From the NCBI GenBank assembly GCA_030537935.1, contig JAUNUY010000003.1:62001-126000 (forward strand): 64,000 bases of DNA, read 5' to 3'. Positions 17,801-25,326 of this stretch are shown here, piece after piece. This DNA is from Eubacteriales bacterium (GTDB taxonomy: Bacteria; Bacillota; Clostridia; Lachnospirales; Lachnospiraceae). A program made the translations under genes and the position numbers. Below the pieces are notes generated by a model. It saw nothing but the letters and a program-made list of their open reading frames with translations, was not told the DNA's origin and did no database searches. The stretch's first letter is position 1. Each line of letters starts with the position of its first letter.

Positions 17801-18525
17801 TTTTCCAGGAATGACTCCGCACGAAATACCGATTCGTAAAACGGTACGGATCGTTCTTTATCCGGTACCGTCACCGGCGGTGGCGGTGTCAAAGCGGAAC
17901 CGCCGTTCGGCCCGCCGTCTGGTGTGCCGGGGGCGTTCGGATTCTGTGCCTGCTGCAAAGCATTGTATACCGCAACCATAATCGCATTACTGGTTACGGT
18001 CGCACCGGACACAGCATCCACGTTTGGACTTTGTGCCGCCAGAATCCGGGCAATCACACCGAAACCTTTTTCCGCATAACCGGAGGTTTCATTGTGTTTT
18101 TCCACCGCAATATCGACAATCTTACCGTCCTTCACGGTGACACGCACTGTAATCAGTCCCTCGTAACCCGTCGCACTGCCATGATAGACACCGTCCATCA
18201 ACGCGTTGAGATTCAAATCACTTTGATTCGAATTATTTAACTTATCTCCGACTTCACTCGGGTTTTTCCCCTTCGCCGGCTTGTGAACAATCTTATCGAC
18301 GTCCTTGTTCTTTTTGAACTTATTCGCATTCTTTTTGTTTTTCTTCGCTTTTTTTGCCGTTTTCTTCGTATCTTCTTTCACGATACGATCCGGTGCCTGC
18401 CGTTCCGAATCCGCATTCAACTCGTGTGCAGACGGGTCGGCAATCTGATATGCAACCAACGCAGTCAACCCCAAGCTGACGGCAATAATCACACTGAGCA
18501 CCAGATAACGTATATTGATTTTCAT
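14815..18525 (-). CDS. Membrane-anchored surface protein with four FMN-binding domains
   Basis: 1,236 residues. An N-terminal hydrophobic anchor (LVLSVIIAVSLGLTALVAY) is followed by a very lysine-rich linker, then FMN_bind domains at about 107-185, 250-340, 590-742 and 943-1090. Each has the flavin-attachment motif D-x-x-[SG]-G-A-T: VDAVSGATVT, IDGVSGATYS, DTVSGATMS and LDAIGGATFS. ApbE-type flavin transferases link FMN to the threonine of this motif in characterised proteins. Two bacterial Ig-like domains (about 748-915) separate the third and fourth flavin domains, and a further Ig-like region closes the protein. It lacks LPXTG and the lipobox, so it is probably held by its N-terminal segment. 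It starts 8 bases after the ferric-reductase-like gene ends. I infer a multi-flavin electron conduit across the wall; no apbE gene is in the window. Confidence 0.88.
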   Translation of the reverse strand: MKINIRYLVLSVIIAVSLGLTALVAYQIADPSAHELNADSERQAPDRIVKEDTKKTAKKAKKNKKNANKFKKNKDVDKIVHKPAKGKNPSEVGDKLNNSNQSDLNLNALMDGVYHGSATGYEGLITVRVTVKDGKIVDIAVEKHNETSGYAEKGFGVIARILAAQSPNVDAVSGATVTSNAIMVAVYNALQQAQNPNAPGTPDGGPNGGSALTPPPPVTVPDKERSVPFYESVFRAESFLEKLNIDMSTVPDGTYYGEAEGFNEGRNRVRVVVRNRKVVEIVLERVVDDDVAPYFTGDKRKRLIKALSNDINVDDVKSIDGVSGATYSAKSIQRAVKKALRKYELKGVKAEELAAGVRYITDGETKQQYLEIDGRHGLLTATFDGFPAYTVSTKERQFISANELNKNTKIVLKDVNNKIIYEGTIGMRPATVLPQSETDQYRRRVANVLPKVTKNEFELQFLGENNPTGVTAATVPEGDHPLPDDKVLRAIKVDGLTENQSYFIGDTKFKPEVGKNYKVFVKRDETATPKPVNNFVRDNTLYIVGEGNGIFLIAEEGRDKLAEQIQLWIDKKVADEHRTFVQQSLPDLKLKDNTYTGFGYGYKTAYTGNRWQSEVVVKDGKIASIKIKNQPDDGEYVVKAEPFKKKINDGEITDVRQLLTLAVELEKYYDVESEVADKDKYKGQSGHLPILDNEKNTLVIARKKLRAIDPDTVSGATMSTTGIVRSIVDAIKAAADAAEASQPAVPEYISVATVPKNTYTKGDSLDLSALVLRVEYSDKSTENVPYADFVAKGITTNLHSGDLLEKVGTVELVISLNGLKAKTGIRVNDIVKEPMALSFIKKPKANYKVGEKLDLGEMVVSISYTNGESIEVAYSDFVANNLSTSIPNDYVFNDKGTFPFEVRLGQLTPLSMNIEVIAENASTLVEDTVQDFDSNNFVRPPEPDAVLHDGVYIGHGRGYYPDNESYLSPYVRFTKVQVTVSGGKVTDVRLLNFGDDYGGGGIGYYGKAERFRGKVFTQVKTDMTGFVKQHLDIERYMAAIHDHKAFPGDTYDDIAQNLRPALKDLDAIGGATFSKASYSRAIAEAIYKAASNEVMINDMVMEDFELDYKLQHDEGFIATFNASKYEDKRNYRTERNYHQVFFYNGEKYDPTNLLLTVSYTDGTEKQFTFDELEENGFEAWYYDADMNKSPLTRDLQFSRSFYVQYLTIVPKNFNSVIKSYRVDNKLYSLSDPPANP

Positions 18526-18533
18526 ATTGCCTC

Positions 18534-19715
18534 CTACTCTTTCACTGCTTGATTGATGGCATCTTCCGTCGCCTTGATAAAGGCAATGGAGGTTACGGTC
18601 GCCCCGCTGACAACGTCGACGGACTCCGTCCCGTTATTCAACATGATATTGGTCAACAAACTCTGTGCCTGGCGTACATATTCGGCATCATCCGGATTTT
18701 GTACGGTTTCGATATTCAATATCCGATCCCGTTTGATATCTACCTTCAACTGTACCTCCCCATTATAGCCGGGGGCCTTGCCGATGAAGCTGCCGTCATT
18801 GAGATAATACTCTTCCGCATCCTCCGTCGGCGATGCTTCCTCTTCCTTGTCCCGTTCCGCCATCTGTCGTTGCAGTTCTTCCTGCTGACGCTTCAGTTCT
18901 TCTTCCTGTCGCTTCAACTCCTCTTGGCGCCGTGCTTCCTGCACAACGTAGTCGGCATGACCCGTTTCCAGAAGAGTAACCCCACCGGCAAATCCGAGAA
19001 TGCAGATAAATGTTACAGCACCTGCCAACCCTTTCATGGCGGGCAAAGCATTTTTCTGTCGCATGTACTTCAGCAGCCTCAGACAAATATAGAGCATAAA
19101 CACTGCCGAATAGATAATCACTTCAACATGGTAGGAATAGAAATTCGGTTTATTGATAAACGCGAAGATGATATGCACGTACACAATTATATAGAAGAAA
19201 TAGGCATACCGTTGTAAAGCCTTCCAGCGCTTTCCATTCATCTTGTTTCTGACCGCACGGAATGAGGTAATAAACAACGGAATACATAATGCCCATGCCC
19301 ACAGGCTCAAGACCGAAACAAATAAATTGATTGTCAAAGCCTTGGGTGCCAGTTTCGACCAGTTATCCATACCCTGAATGATCTTCACGATATAGTACGC
19401 AAAATGATTGAGCATGAAGAGCACGCCCAGTATGGAGAGTTCTCCTCTGATTCGCAAAAGTTTCTTAATGATGCCCTTTGTCGGCAAAGCGCCGATGTAC
19501 ATCACCACGACCAAAAATGCCGTGCCGACCAGCCCCAATCGGGAAATCATAAGGAAGACGTTTCGACTCTCCTCATGGGCAAACGAAAAATAAATGCCGA
19601 CAAGGTTCAATATGATTGCCACCGCATAAAAAATCGGCGCGATCCGTTTCAGGTTCAGCAGGGACAGTGAAATCGACACCACGACAACTGCCAGTAAAGT
19701 AGCTAAAAACAGCAT
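18534..19715 (-). CDS. Ferric-reductase-like membrane protein fused to an FMN-binding domain
   Basis: 393 residues. Six or more hydrophobic segments occupy residues 1-240 in a ferric-reductase/MsrQ-like arrangement, with candidate heme-b histidines in FMLNHFAYYI and IIVYVHIIFAF. A charged coiled coil rich in RQEELKRQ follows (about 255-300), then an FMN_bind domain with VDVVSGATVTS near the C-terminus (about residue 370). This architecture is typical of the entry point for extracytoplasmic electron transfer: electrons cross the membrane through heme and reach a covalently bound flavin outside. It is first in the operon, with GAGAGG as ribosome site and a palindrome over the probable promoter. 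The external acceptor is unknown; iron, heme or another flavoprotein are options. Confidence 0.82.
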   Translation of the reverse strand: MLFLATLLAVVVVSISLSLLNLKRIAPIFYAVAIILNLVGIYFSFAHEESRNVFLMISRLGLVGTAFLVVVMYIGALPTKGIIKKLLRIRGELSILGVLFMLNHFAYYIVKIIQGMDNWSKLAPKALTINLFVSVLSLWAWALCIPLFITSFRAVRNKMNGKRWKALQRYAYFFYIIVYVHIIFAFINKPNFYSYHVEVIIYSAVFMLYICLRLLKYMRQKNALPAMKGLAGAVTFICILGFAGGVTLLETGHADYVVQEARRQEELKRQEEELKRQQEELQRQMAERDKEEEASPTEDAEEYYLNDGSFIGKAPGYNGEVQLKVDIKRDRILNIETVQNPDDAEYVRQAQSLLTNIMLNNGTESVDVVSGATVTSIAFIKATEDAINQAVKE

Positions 19716-19794
19716 TATTTCATTACCTCTCTCTAATTATCTTTTGTATATTAAACGGTTCAATTATGACTCTCTAATCAATTATGCTTCCGCC

Positions 19795-19845
19795 ATTATA
19801 TATATACTTAAATTTATCACAGATTGTTACTATTAGCTACAATCT
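19795..19845 (-). promoter_or_regulatory. Promoter and palindromic operator candidate of the flavin surface operon
   Basis: On the minus strand a perfect TATAAT lies at 19800-19795, about 80 bases before the first start codon. The matching -35 region is poor (TCTGTG) and overlaps a 25-base imperfect palindrome at 19821-19845. Its outer arms AGATTGT and ACAATCT pair perfectly and its core CTATTAG is itself symmetric; 20 of 24 positions pair. A weak -35 covered by a dyad suggests a regulated promoter. The regulator is unknown. Confidence 0.55.
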
Positions 19846-20145
19846 TTCTTAAAAAATGCCTCAAAATATCCCTCTTGTACCAAATGATGTCTTTCCACGC
19901 ACAAAAACAGTCAAACGCTCATCTTATCAGTATTTTAATGTCTTCTCACCTGCGTAAATGACCTTTCTTCTCACATCACAAAGGGGAGCAATGGCAAATC
20001 ATCTTTCGAGGCGGTCTTTATCACCCTCAATCAACGAATTAGCTCTATCTTCCATTTCGATTCTCACACCTCATAACCGGATTTCCGAAATTCGTTAGAC
20101 AAAGCTATTCTATATCTCCGGTAGCATATGCATTTCGCCGATTAC
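19846..20145. other. Intergenic region without recognisable gene
   Basis: About 300 bases upstream of the flavin operon. I see no open frame with a ribosome site, no tRNA-like fold and no clear repeat. It may hold further upstream control sequence for the operon. Confidence 0.5.
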
Positions 20146-20197
20146 AAAAGCGGACAATACCGGCGAAGCCCTCTTGCTTCGCCAATATTGCCCGCTA
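20146..20197 (-). terminator. Terminator of the bioY-tenA operon
   Basis: A long imperfect hairpin, arms about 20150-20170 and 20177-20197 (inner arms GGCGAAGC and GCTTCGCC), is followed on the minus strand by TTTTG. It lies just past the tenA stop. Confidence 0.8.
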
Positions 20198-20219
20198 CCT
20201 ATAATACAATATACCGTTG

Positions 20220-20888
20220 TTAAAACAGCATCTCTTGCCGATAACTCATGTCCCAGAACAGATACTCCAAGGCGACACTCTGCCGGAAGATCTCTTTCAC
20301 TGCCGTCCGCTCGCTTTCCGTCTTCTTTGCCGCCAATCGATCAATGACCGGCAACATCCATGAAAAACTCTCAAGGAAAGCATCATCTGTGTAAGTATCA
20401 ATCCACTCCTTGTAAAAATTACCGGTATAGGCCGTCGCATACCGTTTCTTCAAGCGACACGCATAGTCGTAATAGGACCATGCACACGGCAGTATCGTGA
20501 CCAGAATATCCAGAATATCACCCGTTTGTCCCGCCGCCAACATGTTGGCGGTATATGCTGAGTTAAAGAGGGACGGCCGTGCCGCCTCAACCTCCTCTTT
20601 CGTAATCCCCATTCTTTGCATATAGGCTCGGTGATTGTTCATCTCTCCGTTCAAAATGGCATCCTGCGATTCGGTGAGCTTTGCCATAATCATCTCTTCC
20701 GGCGCCTTCACGCACCCCAGGGCAAACACCTTGGCATAGGATAAGAGATACAGATAATCCTGCTTCAAATAAAAACGGAACTTATCTTTCGACAGCGTTC
20801 CGGCGCCCAGTTCCTGTACGAAGGGGTGTTCATACGCACGCGTCCACAGTTCTTCCGTATACGATTTCAGCTCATTTGAAAAACTCAT
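20220..20888 (-). CDS. tenA: TenA family aminopyrimidine aminohydrolase (thiaminase II)
   Basis: 222 residues from the ATG at 20888, preceded by GGAGG; a longer frame upstream lacks a ribosome site. TenA hydrolyses aminomethyl-pyrimidine breakdown products of thiamin for salvage, and thiamin itself weakly. The nucleophile cysteine lies in LPCAWSYYDYA (about residue 135). WTRAYEHPFVQELGAGTL and FRFYLKQDYLYLLSYA match the N-terminal helices, and the C-terminal ALEYLFWDMSY supplies the conserved glutamate. It follows bioY by 81 bases and shares its BirA-controlled promoter. That pairing is unusual, since TenA is normally under TPP riboswitch control, and I see no THI box here. Confidence 0.92.
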   Translation of the reverse strand: MSFSNELKSYTEELWTRAYEHPFVQELGAGTLSKDKFRFYLKQDYLYLLSYAKVFALGCVKAPEEMIMAKLTESQDAILNGEMNNHRAYMQRMGITKEEVEAARPSLFNSAYTANMLAAGQTGDILDILVTILPCAWSYYDYACRLKKRYATAYTGNFYKEWIDTYTDDAFLESFSWMLPVIDRLAAKKTESERTAVKEIFRQSVALEYLFWDMSYRQEMLF

Positions 20889-20969
20889 TATAACCTCCAT
20901 TCTTTGTCTCCACCTTATCATACGGTATCCGGCGGAAGAATGGAATAGCGAAATCACATGCTCGAAATA

Positions 20970-21536
20970 TTATCCCTGTCGAACGCCGGCCTTGAGCTTC
21001 AGGGTATCATAAGCTCGAATCCGCTTCGTGATCAATGCCGCCAAATAGCATAGGGCTACATCACCCGGTAACGGCAGCAATACGCCGTAAAATAATGCCG
21101 TGCTCCATGGCATCTGTTTACCGACATATCCATTCGTCATGTAGTATAGATATAATACGCCGATAACGTAAATCACCGTCAGACCGGCTAAGTTTGCAAA
21201 GAAAAGTCGGGTAATATGACGCTCCTTCATACGATCTATCAGGAAGCCGGTCAACCATCCACCGATTGTAAAAGCGATGATATAGCCGAACGTCGGTTTG
21301 AAGATGTAACCGAAACCACCGCCGCCCGTAAAAATCGGTAAGCCGATCAGGCCAAGTAAAAGGTAGGCCGCACTGCTCATAAATCCCCCCGCCGCGCCGA
21401 GGAATGCACCGGAGCAGATGACGAAAAACAGTTGCAAGGTCTTGGGTACAGGCGGAATGGGAATCTTGATAAAAGCTCCTACCGCAATCAACGCCGTAAA
21501 CAACGCACAAAAAATCAACATTCTCGTTTTGTTCAT
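20970..21536 (-). CDS. bioY: Biotin transporter BioY, ECF substrate-binding component
   Basis: 188 residues, wholly hydrophobic with six predicted membrane segments. BioY family marks are KIPIPPVPKTLQLFFV near the N-terminus, the LGLIGLPIFTGGGGFGYIFKPTFGYI stretch and the C-terminal LLPLPGDVALCYLAALI. It binds biotin and imports it with the shared ECF energising module, which is not in this window. A BirA operator and consensus promoter lie directly upstream, which independently supports biotin as substrate. tenA follows in the same transcript. Confidence 0.93.
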   Translation of the reverse strand: MNKTRMLIFCALFTALIAVGAFIKIPIPPVPKTLQLFFVICSGAFLGAAGGFMSSAAYLLLGLIGLPIFTGGGGFGYIFKPTFGYIIAFTIGGWLTGFLIDRMKERHITRLFFANLAGLTVIYVIGVLYLYYMTNGYVGKQMPWSTALFYGVLLPLPGDVALCYLAALITKRIRAYDTLKLKAGVRQG

Positions 21537-21559
21537 ATTATAGTCTCCTTTTTTCAGTT

Positions 21560-21588
21560 ATTATATATACCGGACGCCTTTATGTCAA
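21560..21588 (-). promoter_or_regulatory. Consensus promoter of bioY-tenA
   Basis: Minus strand TTGACA (21588-21583), 17-base spacer, TATAAT (21565-21560). Both hexamers are perfect. The -35 lies inside one half of the BirA operator. Confidence 0.9.
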
Positions 21589-21611
21589 CCATTTTTAAAT
21601 ATTAGTTAACG
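21583..21611. promoter_or_regulatory. BirA (biotin repressor) operator
   Basis: TGTCAAC (21583-21589), a 15-base AT-rich spacer and GTTAACG (21605-21611) match the BirA operator form TGTTAAC-N14-16-GTTAACA with one mismatch per half. It overlaps the -35 of the bioY promoter, the expected position for repression when biotin is plentiful. Confidence 0.85.
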
Positions 21612-21620
21612 AAAGGATGA

Positions 21621-21648
21621 GAAAACGGATGCCGTAAACGGGCATCCG
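21621..21648 (-). terminator. Terminator after zwf
   Basis: CGGATGCC and GGCATCCG form the stem around a 7-base loop, followed on the minus strand by TTTTC. Confidence 0.85.
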
Positions 21649-21663
21649 ATTTTTCATGATATT

Positions 21664-23079
21664 TTATGTTTGATCTTCGACGATCCATCGTGAGCCCGGT
21701 GCCAAAATCCGGTTCGCTTCAAGCGGTCCGTAGCTTCCGGGTTCATACTCATGGACATCACCACCCTCTTCCGCATACAATGCAACCATCTTGTTGACGA
21801 AGGACCATGATTTTTGAATCTGTTCCCACTCCGTGAACAGTCCTTTTTCAGATACACGGCAGGCCTGAATCAACCGTTCATAGGCCTCCGGCGTATTCAT
21901 AATATTTTCCAGCACGTCACTCTGCCAGTAATCCATACTCACCTTGACGATTTCCTGTGTCGTTCCGGGCTTCTTGATGAACAGCTTCAGAACAATACCT
22001 TCCGCCGGCTGAATCCGAATTAACAGGACATTCGCTTCATCCGGATTATCGCCCTTGAACTGAATCCGGACTTCCGACTCCCGCTTGCCCATCTTCTTCC
22101 CCGTACGGATATAAAAGGGTACACCCGTCCAGCGTTCGTTTTCAACGAAAAACTTCAATGCGGCATAGGTTTCCGTTTTGGAATCCGGCGCCACGTTCTC
22201 TTCCTCCGTATAACCGCGATAGCGGCCCTTCACCATGTAGTTGAGGATCTCTCCGCTCTGTACGGGGCGGAAAGAATCCAGCACCCGTTCCTGTGCCTTA
22301 TGAACCGCATCCGCCGTATTGTCTGTCGGCTCCTCCATGGCGATGATGGTCAGTATCTGTAAGAGGTGATTCTGCACCATATCCTTTGTCGCTCCGCTTT
22401 GATCATAATAACCTGCACGCGAACCGACACCGACCGTCTCGAAGGCATTTATCTGGATATTGTCGATGAAATCCTTGTTCCATATGCCCTTGAAAATTGT
22501 GTTGTGAAAACGGATGGTCATGATATTCATGAGCATCTCCTTGCCCAGATAATGGTCAATTCGGTAAATATTTTCACAACGGAAAAAGTCCTCCAACTCC
22601 CGATTCAACTTGCCCGCATCCTCGAGATTCTTACCGAAAGGTTTTTCAACGATGACCTTATTGTCCTCATTTCGCTTATGGATGACGGTCAGACCCTTCG
22701 TAATGTAGCGGAACAGTTCCGGTGATACGGCATAATAATAGATGATATTATCCGAAATACCGAGCTCCTCGTAAAACTCACCCAGACGTTCGTAGGCCAT
22801 CACGTCTTTCATATCCATTTGGAGATAGCGAATCTTCCGCGCCAAGGCGTCAAATCCCTCCTCCGTATATTCCAGACGTGAGAACTGTTGCACCCACGTC
22901 CGAATAATTTCTATATACTCTTCAGCCGTGTAATCCCGTCGACCGATGCCGATAATTTGGTAATCATCCGGTAGACAGCCCCGCACATTTAGATTGTAGA
23001 GTGCAGGAAACAGCTTCCGATATGCCAAATCACCGGTTCCGCCGAACAAGACAAACACTTTATTCTTACTTGTTTCCAT
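21664..23079 (-). CDS. zwf: Glucose-6-phosphate 1-dehydrogenase
   Basis: About 471 residues if translation begins at METSKNKVFVLFGGTGDLA (ATG at 23079). First and committed step of the oxidative pentose phosphate pathway, producing NADPH and 6-phosphogluconolactone. The nucleotide-binding fingerprint is FGGTGDLAYRK, and the active-site motif is RIDHYLGKE with the substrate-contacting histidine and lysine. The start overlaps the end of gnd by 14 bases. An in-frame GTG at 23112 has a better ribosome site (GAAAGGATCG) and would add 11 residues, so the exact start is uncertain. Transcription with gnd is almost certain, and a hairpin terminator follows. Length is a little short of the usual 480-500 but all core motifs are present. 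Confidence 0.95.
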   Translation of the reverse strand: METSKNKVFVLFGGTGDLAYRKLFPALYNLNVRGCLPDDYQIIGIGRRDYTAEEYIEIIRTWVQQFSRLEYTEEGFDALARKIRYLQMDMKDVMAYERLGEFYEELGISDNIIYYYAVSPELFRYITKGLTVIHKRNEDNKVIVEKPFGKNLEDAGKLNRELEDFFRCENIYRIDHYLGKEMLMNIMTIRFHNTIFKGIWNKDFIDNIQINAFETVGVGSRAGYYDQSGATKDMVQNHLLQILTIIAMEEPTDNTADAVHKAQERVLDSFRPVQSGEILNYMVKGRYRGYTEEENVAPDSKTETYAALKFFVENERWTGVPFYIRTGKKMGKRESEVRIQFKGDNPDEANVLLIRIQPAEGIVLKLFIKKPGTTQEIVKVSMDYWQSDVLENIMNTPEAYERLIQACRVSEKGLFTEWEQIQKSWSFVNKMVALYAEEGGDVHEYEPGSYGPLEANRILAPGSRWIVEDQT

Positions 23080-24484
23080 GATAAGCAACCCAGTCGAAGT
23101 GGAAACTGCCACTTCGATCCTTTCTTTCATATGTATGTGCACCGAAATAATCTCGTTGTGCCTGTACCAAGGATGCACCACCCGTCGCCGTCGTATAGGC
23201 GTCGAAATAGGTCATGGCACTCATGATGGCCGGAATCGGCGTTCCGGTATTTGAAGCGACGGTAATCAACTGCCGCAATGCCGGCAGATATTCTTCAATC
23301 TTCCTTCCGAAATATGCCGTCAACATCAAGTTATCCACCGCACCTGATTCAGAAAATGCCTCGATAATTTCCTGCAAGAATTTTGCTCGGATAATGCAAC
23401 CGCCGCGGAAGAGCTTCGTCACGTTGACGAAGTTCAAATCCCATCCGTATGCCTGACCTGCCGCTTTCAGCAATGCAAATCCCTGTGCATAGCACATGAT
23501 TTTCGTGAGATAGAGACTCTGACGTACCATTTCCGTCAACTCCGCCGGTTTCAGACAGATGTTGTAGGATTTTTTATCAAACTGCTTGGCCGCCTGTTCA
23601 CGTTCCGCCTTAAACATGGACATGTAACGGGCATTCAAACCACTGTAGAGCACCGAGGTGTCCACCCCGAGTTCAATGGCTTCCAATGCTGTCCATTTTC
23701 CCGTTCCCTTTTGACGTGATACGTCCAGGATGGTGTCCAGTACGTAACCTTCTTCATCCTTGGTTGCGAAAATATCCCGCGTTATCTCCACCAGGTAGCT
23801 TTCCAGTTCCCCTTCATTCCATTCCGCGAAAACTTCATGCAACTGCTCGTTATTCAAGCCTGCGACGTTCTTCAATAAGAGGTAGGCCTCCGAAATCGCC
23901 TGCATATCCGCATACTCGATGCCGTTATGTACCATTTTTACATAGTGACCTGCACCGTCCGGTCCCACATAGTTGCAGCAGGGTTCACCCGCCACCTTGG
24001 CGGCGATATCTTCCAGAATCGGTCCCATGGCCGCATAAGCCTCCGGTGAACCGCCCGGCATGATGGCCGGACCGAAACGCGCCCCTTCTTCACCGCCGGA
24101 AATACCCGTGCCCATAAAGTGGATGCCACGTGCCGCATAATGAGCCGTCCGGCGTACCGTATCCTTGTAGAAGGAGTTGCCGCCGTCCATGATGATATCC
24201 CCCGGTTCCAGATATTCACACAAGGTATCCGCCAAAGCGTCTACCGCAGCACCCGCCTTAACCATCAAAATGATACGCCGGGGCTTCTCCAAACTGTTGA
24301 CGAATGCCGCCGGACTGTCCGTCGGTACGAAATTCTCATGCGGATGTGCCGCCATCACTTCATCCACAACGGAAACCGTTCGATTATATAATGCGACACG
24401 GTACCCGTGATCCGCTAAATTCAGGGCCAGATTTCTGCCCATTACTTTTAAACCGATTACGCCGATATTTGCCATTTTTTTCAT
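23066..24484 (-). CDS. gnd: 6-phosphogluconate dehydrogenase, decarboxylating
   Basis: 472 residues from MKKMANIGVIGLKVMGRNLALN, with AAGGATG as ribosome site. It oxidises 6-phosphogluconate to ribulose 5-phosphate, CO2 and NADPH. The dinucleotide fold shows GVIGLKVMGRNLALN and YNRT. The substrate segment GTGISGGEEGARFGPAIMPGG and the catalytic KMVHNGIEYADMQ are intact, as is the C-terminal FGAHTYERKDRSGSFHFDW. It precedes and overlaps zwf, giving a compact NADPH-producing pair. NADPH could feed peroxide defence and the flavoproteins of this region, but that link is inference. Confidence 0.97.
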   Translation of the reverse strand: MKKMANIGVIGLKVMGRNLALNLADHGYRVALYNRTVSVVDEVMAAHPHENFVPTDSPAAFVNSLEKPRRIILMVKAGAAVDALADTLCEYLEPGDIIMDGGNSFYKDTVRRTAHYAARGIHFMGTGISGGEEGARFGPAIMPGGSPEAYAAMGPILEDIAAKVAGEPCCNYVGPDGAGHYVKMVHNGIEYADMQAISEAYLLLKNVAGLNNEQLHEVFAEWNEGELESYLVEITRDIFATKDEEGYVLDTILDVSRQKGTGKWTALEAIELGVDTSVLYSGLNARYMSMFKAEREQAAKQFDKKSYNICLKPAELTEMVRQSLYLTKIMCYAQGFALLKAAGQAYGWDLNFVNVTKLFRGGCIIRAKFLQEIIEAFSESGAVDNLMLTAYFGRKIEEYLPALRQLITVASNTGTPIPAIMSAMTYFDAYTTATGGASLVQAQRDYFGAHTYERKDRSGSFHFDWVAYHGNK

Positions 24485-24511
24485 AGTAATCATCCTTTCC
24501 ATATTTTTCTC

Positions 24512-24520
24512 AGTATACCA
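24512..24520 (-). promoter_or_regulatory. Extended -10 promoter candidate of gnd-zwf
   Basis: Minus strand TGGTATACT is an extended -10 element about 28 bases upstream of the start codon. I see no good -35. Confidence 0.45.
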
Positions 24521-24782
24521 CAAGCAGGGTATCGGTTACAGTCTTTTCCCGCAACGTGCCCTATTTTTCACAAAACCGATATATTGTACAATGCTCAACC
24601 GTAACCATAGCCTAATTAAAACAAACCTGAAGGTATTTCGTCCGAATTTCACGCTTTCGATACATTTCCTCTGTCATATTTCAGACATAATCCGTTCACT
24701 ATACGTACTTTGGCATCGGCGGATGGCCAACAGGGCCTTCCGATTCCCCCGTCTTGCCACTTTCTTGCAGGAATATTTAAAC

Positions 24783-24811
24783 GAAAAAAACCGCAATCCG
24801 AAGATTGCGGT
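24783..24811 (-). terminator. Terminator of the cold-shock gene
   Basis: CCGCAATC and GATTGCGG pair around TTCG, followed on the minus strand by a run of seven T. The 250 bases between here and gnd hold no gene I can support. Confidence 0.9.
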
Positions 24812-24823
24812 CGATTCATCAAT

Positions 24824-25024
24824 TTATAAAAGGGTGATATCCTTGGCTTCATTGCCTCTACGTCCCGGCTCTTCACGGTAGGACACGCGTTGTCCTTCTT
24901 CCAAGGTCTTGAAACCTTCACCGTTAATTGAAGAGTAATGAGCGAACACATCCGTGCCGTTCTCTCCCGTAATAAAACCATAACCTTTTTCTGCGTTGAA
25001 CCATTTTACTGTTCCGTTTTCCAT
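24824..25024 (-). CDS. cspA: Cold-shock domain protein
   Basis: 66 residues, the typical CspA length, from [18 protein letters not shown] with AGGAGGA upstream. The OB-fold RNA-binding motifs are KGYGFIT (RNP1) and DVFAHYS (RNP2). It acts as an RNA chaperone that melts mRNA secondary structure. A promoter about 130 bases upstream gives a long leader, as in other csp genes whose leaders respond to temperature. Monocistronic, with a strong terminator. Confidence 0.95.
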   Translation of the reverse strand: MENGTVKWFNAEKGYGFITGENGTDVFAHYSSINGEGFKTLEEGQRVSYREEPGRRGNEAKDITLL

Positions 25025-25147
25025 TATTATTCCTCCTAATGTCGTGCTCTCGCACACTTACTTTAACGTTGTAACTAAATAATTGAATGGAGCGGTGTTA
25101 CATAAAATGTTTCACGTTTCTATTTGTTTCATTTACTTACTGGATAC

Positions 25148-25176
25148 AGTCTAGCACGGTTCCGGTCATTTGTAAA
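25148..25176 (-). promoter_or_regulatory. Promoter of the cold-shock gene
   Basis: Minus strand TTTACA (25176-25171), 17-base spacer, TAGACT (25153-25148). The predicted leader is roughly 120 bases. Confidence 0.6.
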
Positions 25177-25326
25177 GCTTTTTTTAAAAATTTGTTAAAA
25201 ATATTTAAAAATCGCTCTGATTACGGCCTTCCAGTGCCTTCGAACGTTTCAAAAGAACATGTCATGCCGTCCCCATCATACGAAATGACCTACCGGTTTC
25301 CTAACCCGTAACGATGTTGTCCCAGT

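Noticed and set aside
20889..21660. TPP riboswitch upstream of bioY-tenA
   Set aside because: The CTGAGA core and the partner helix are not present; the BirA operator explains the control.
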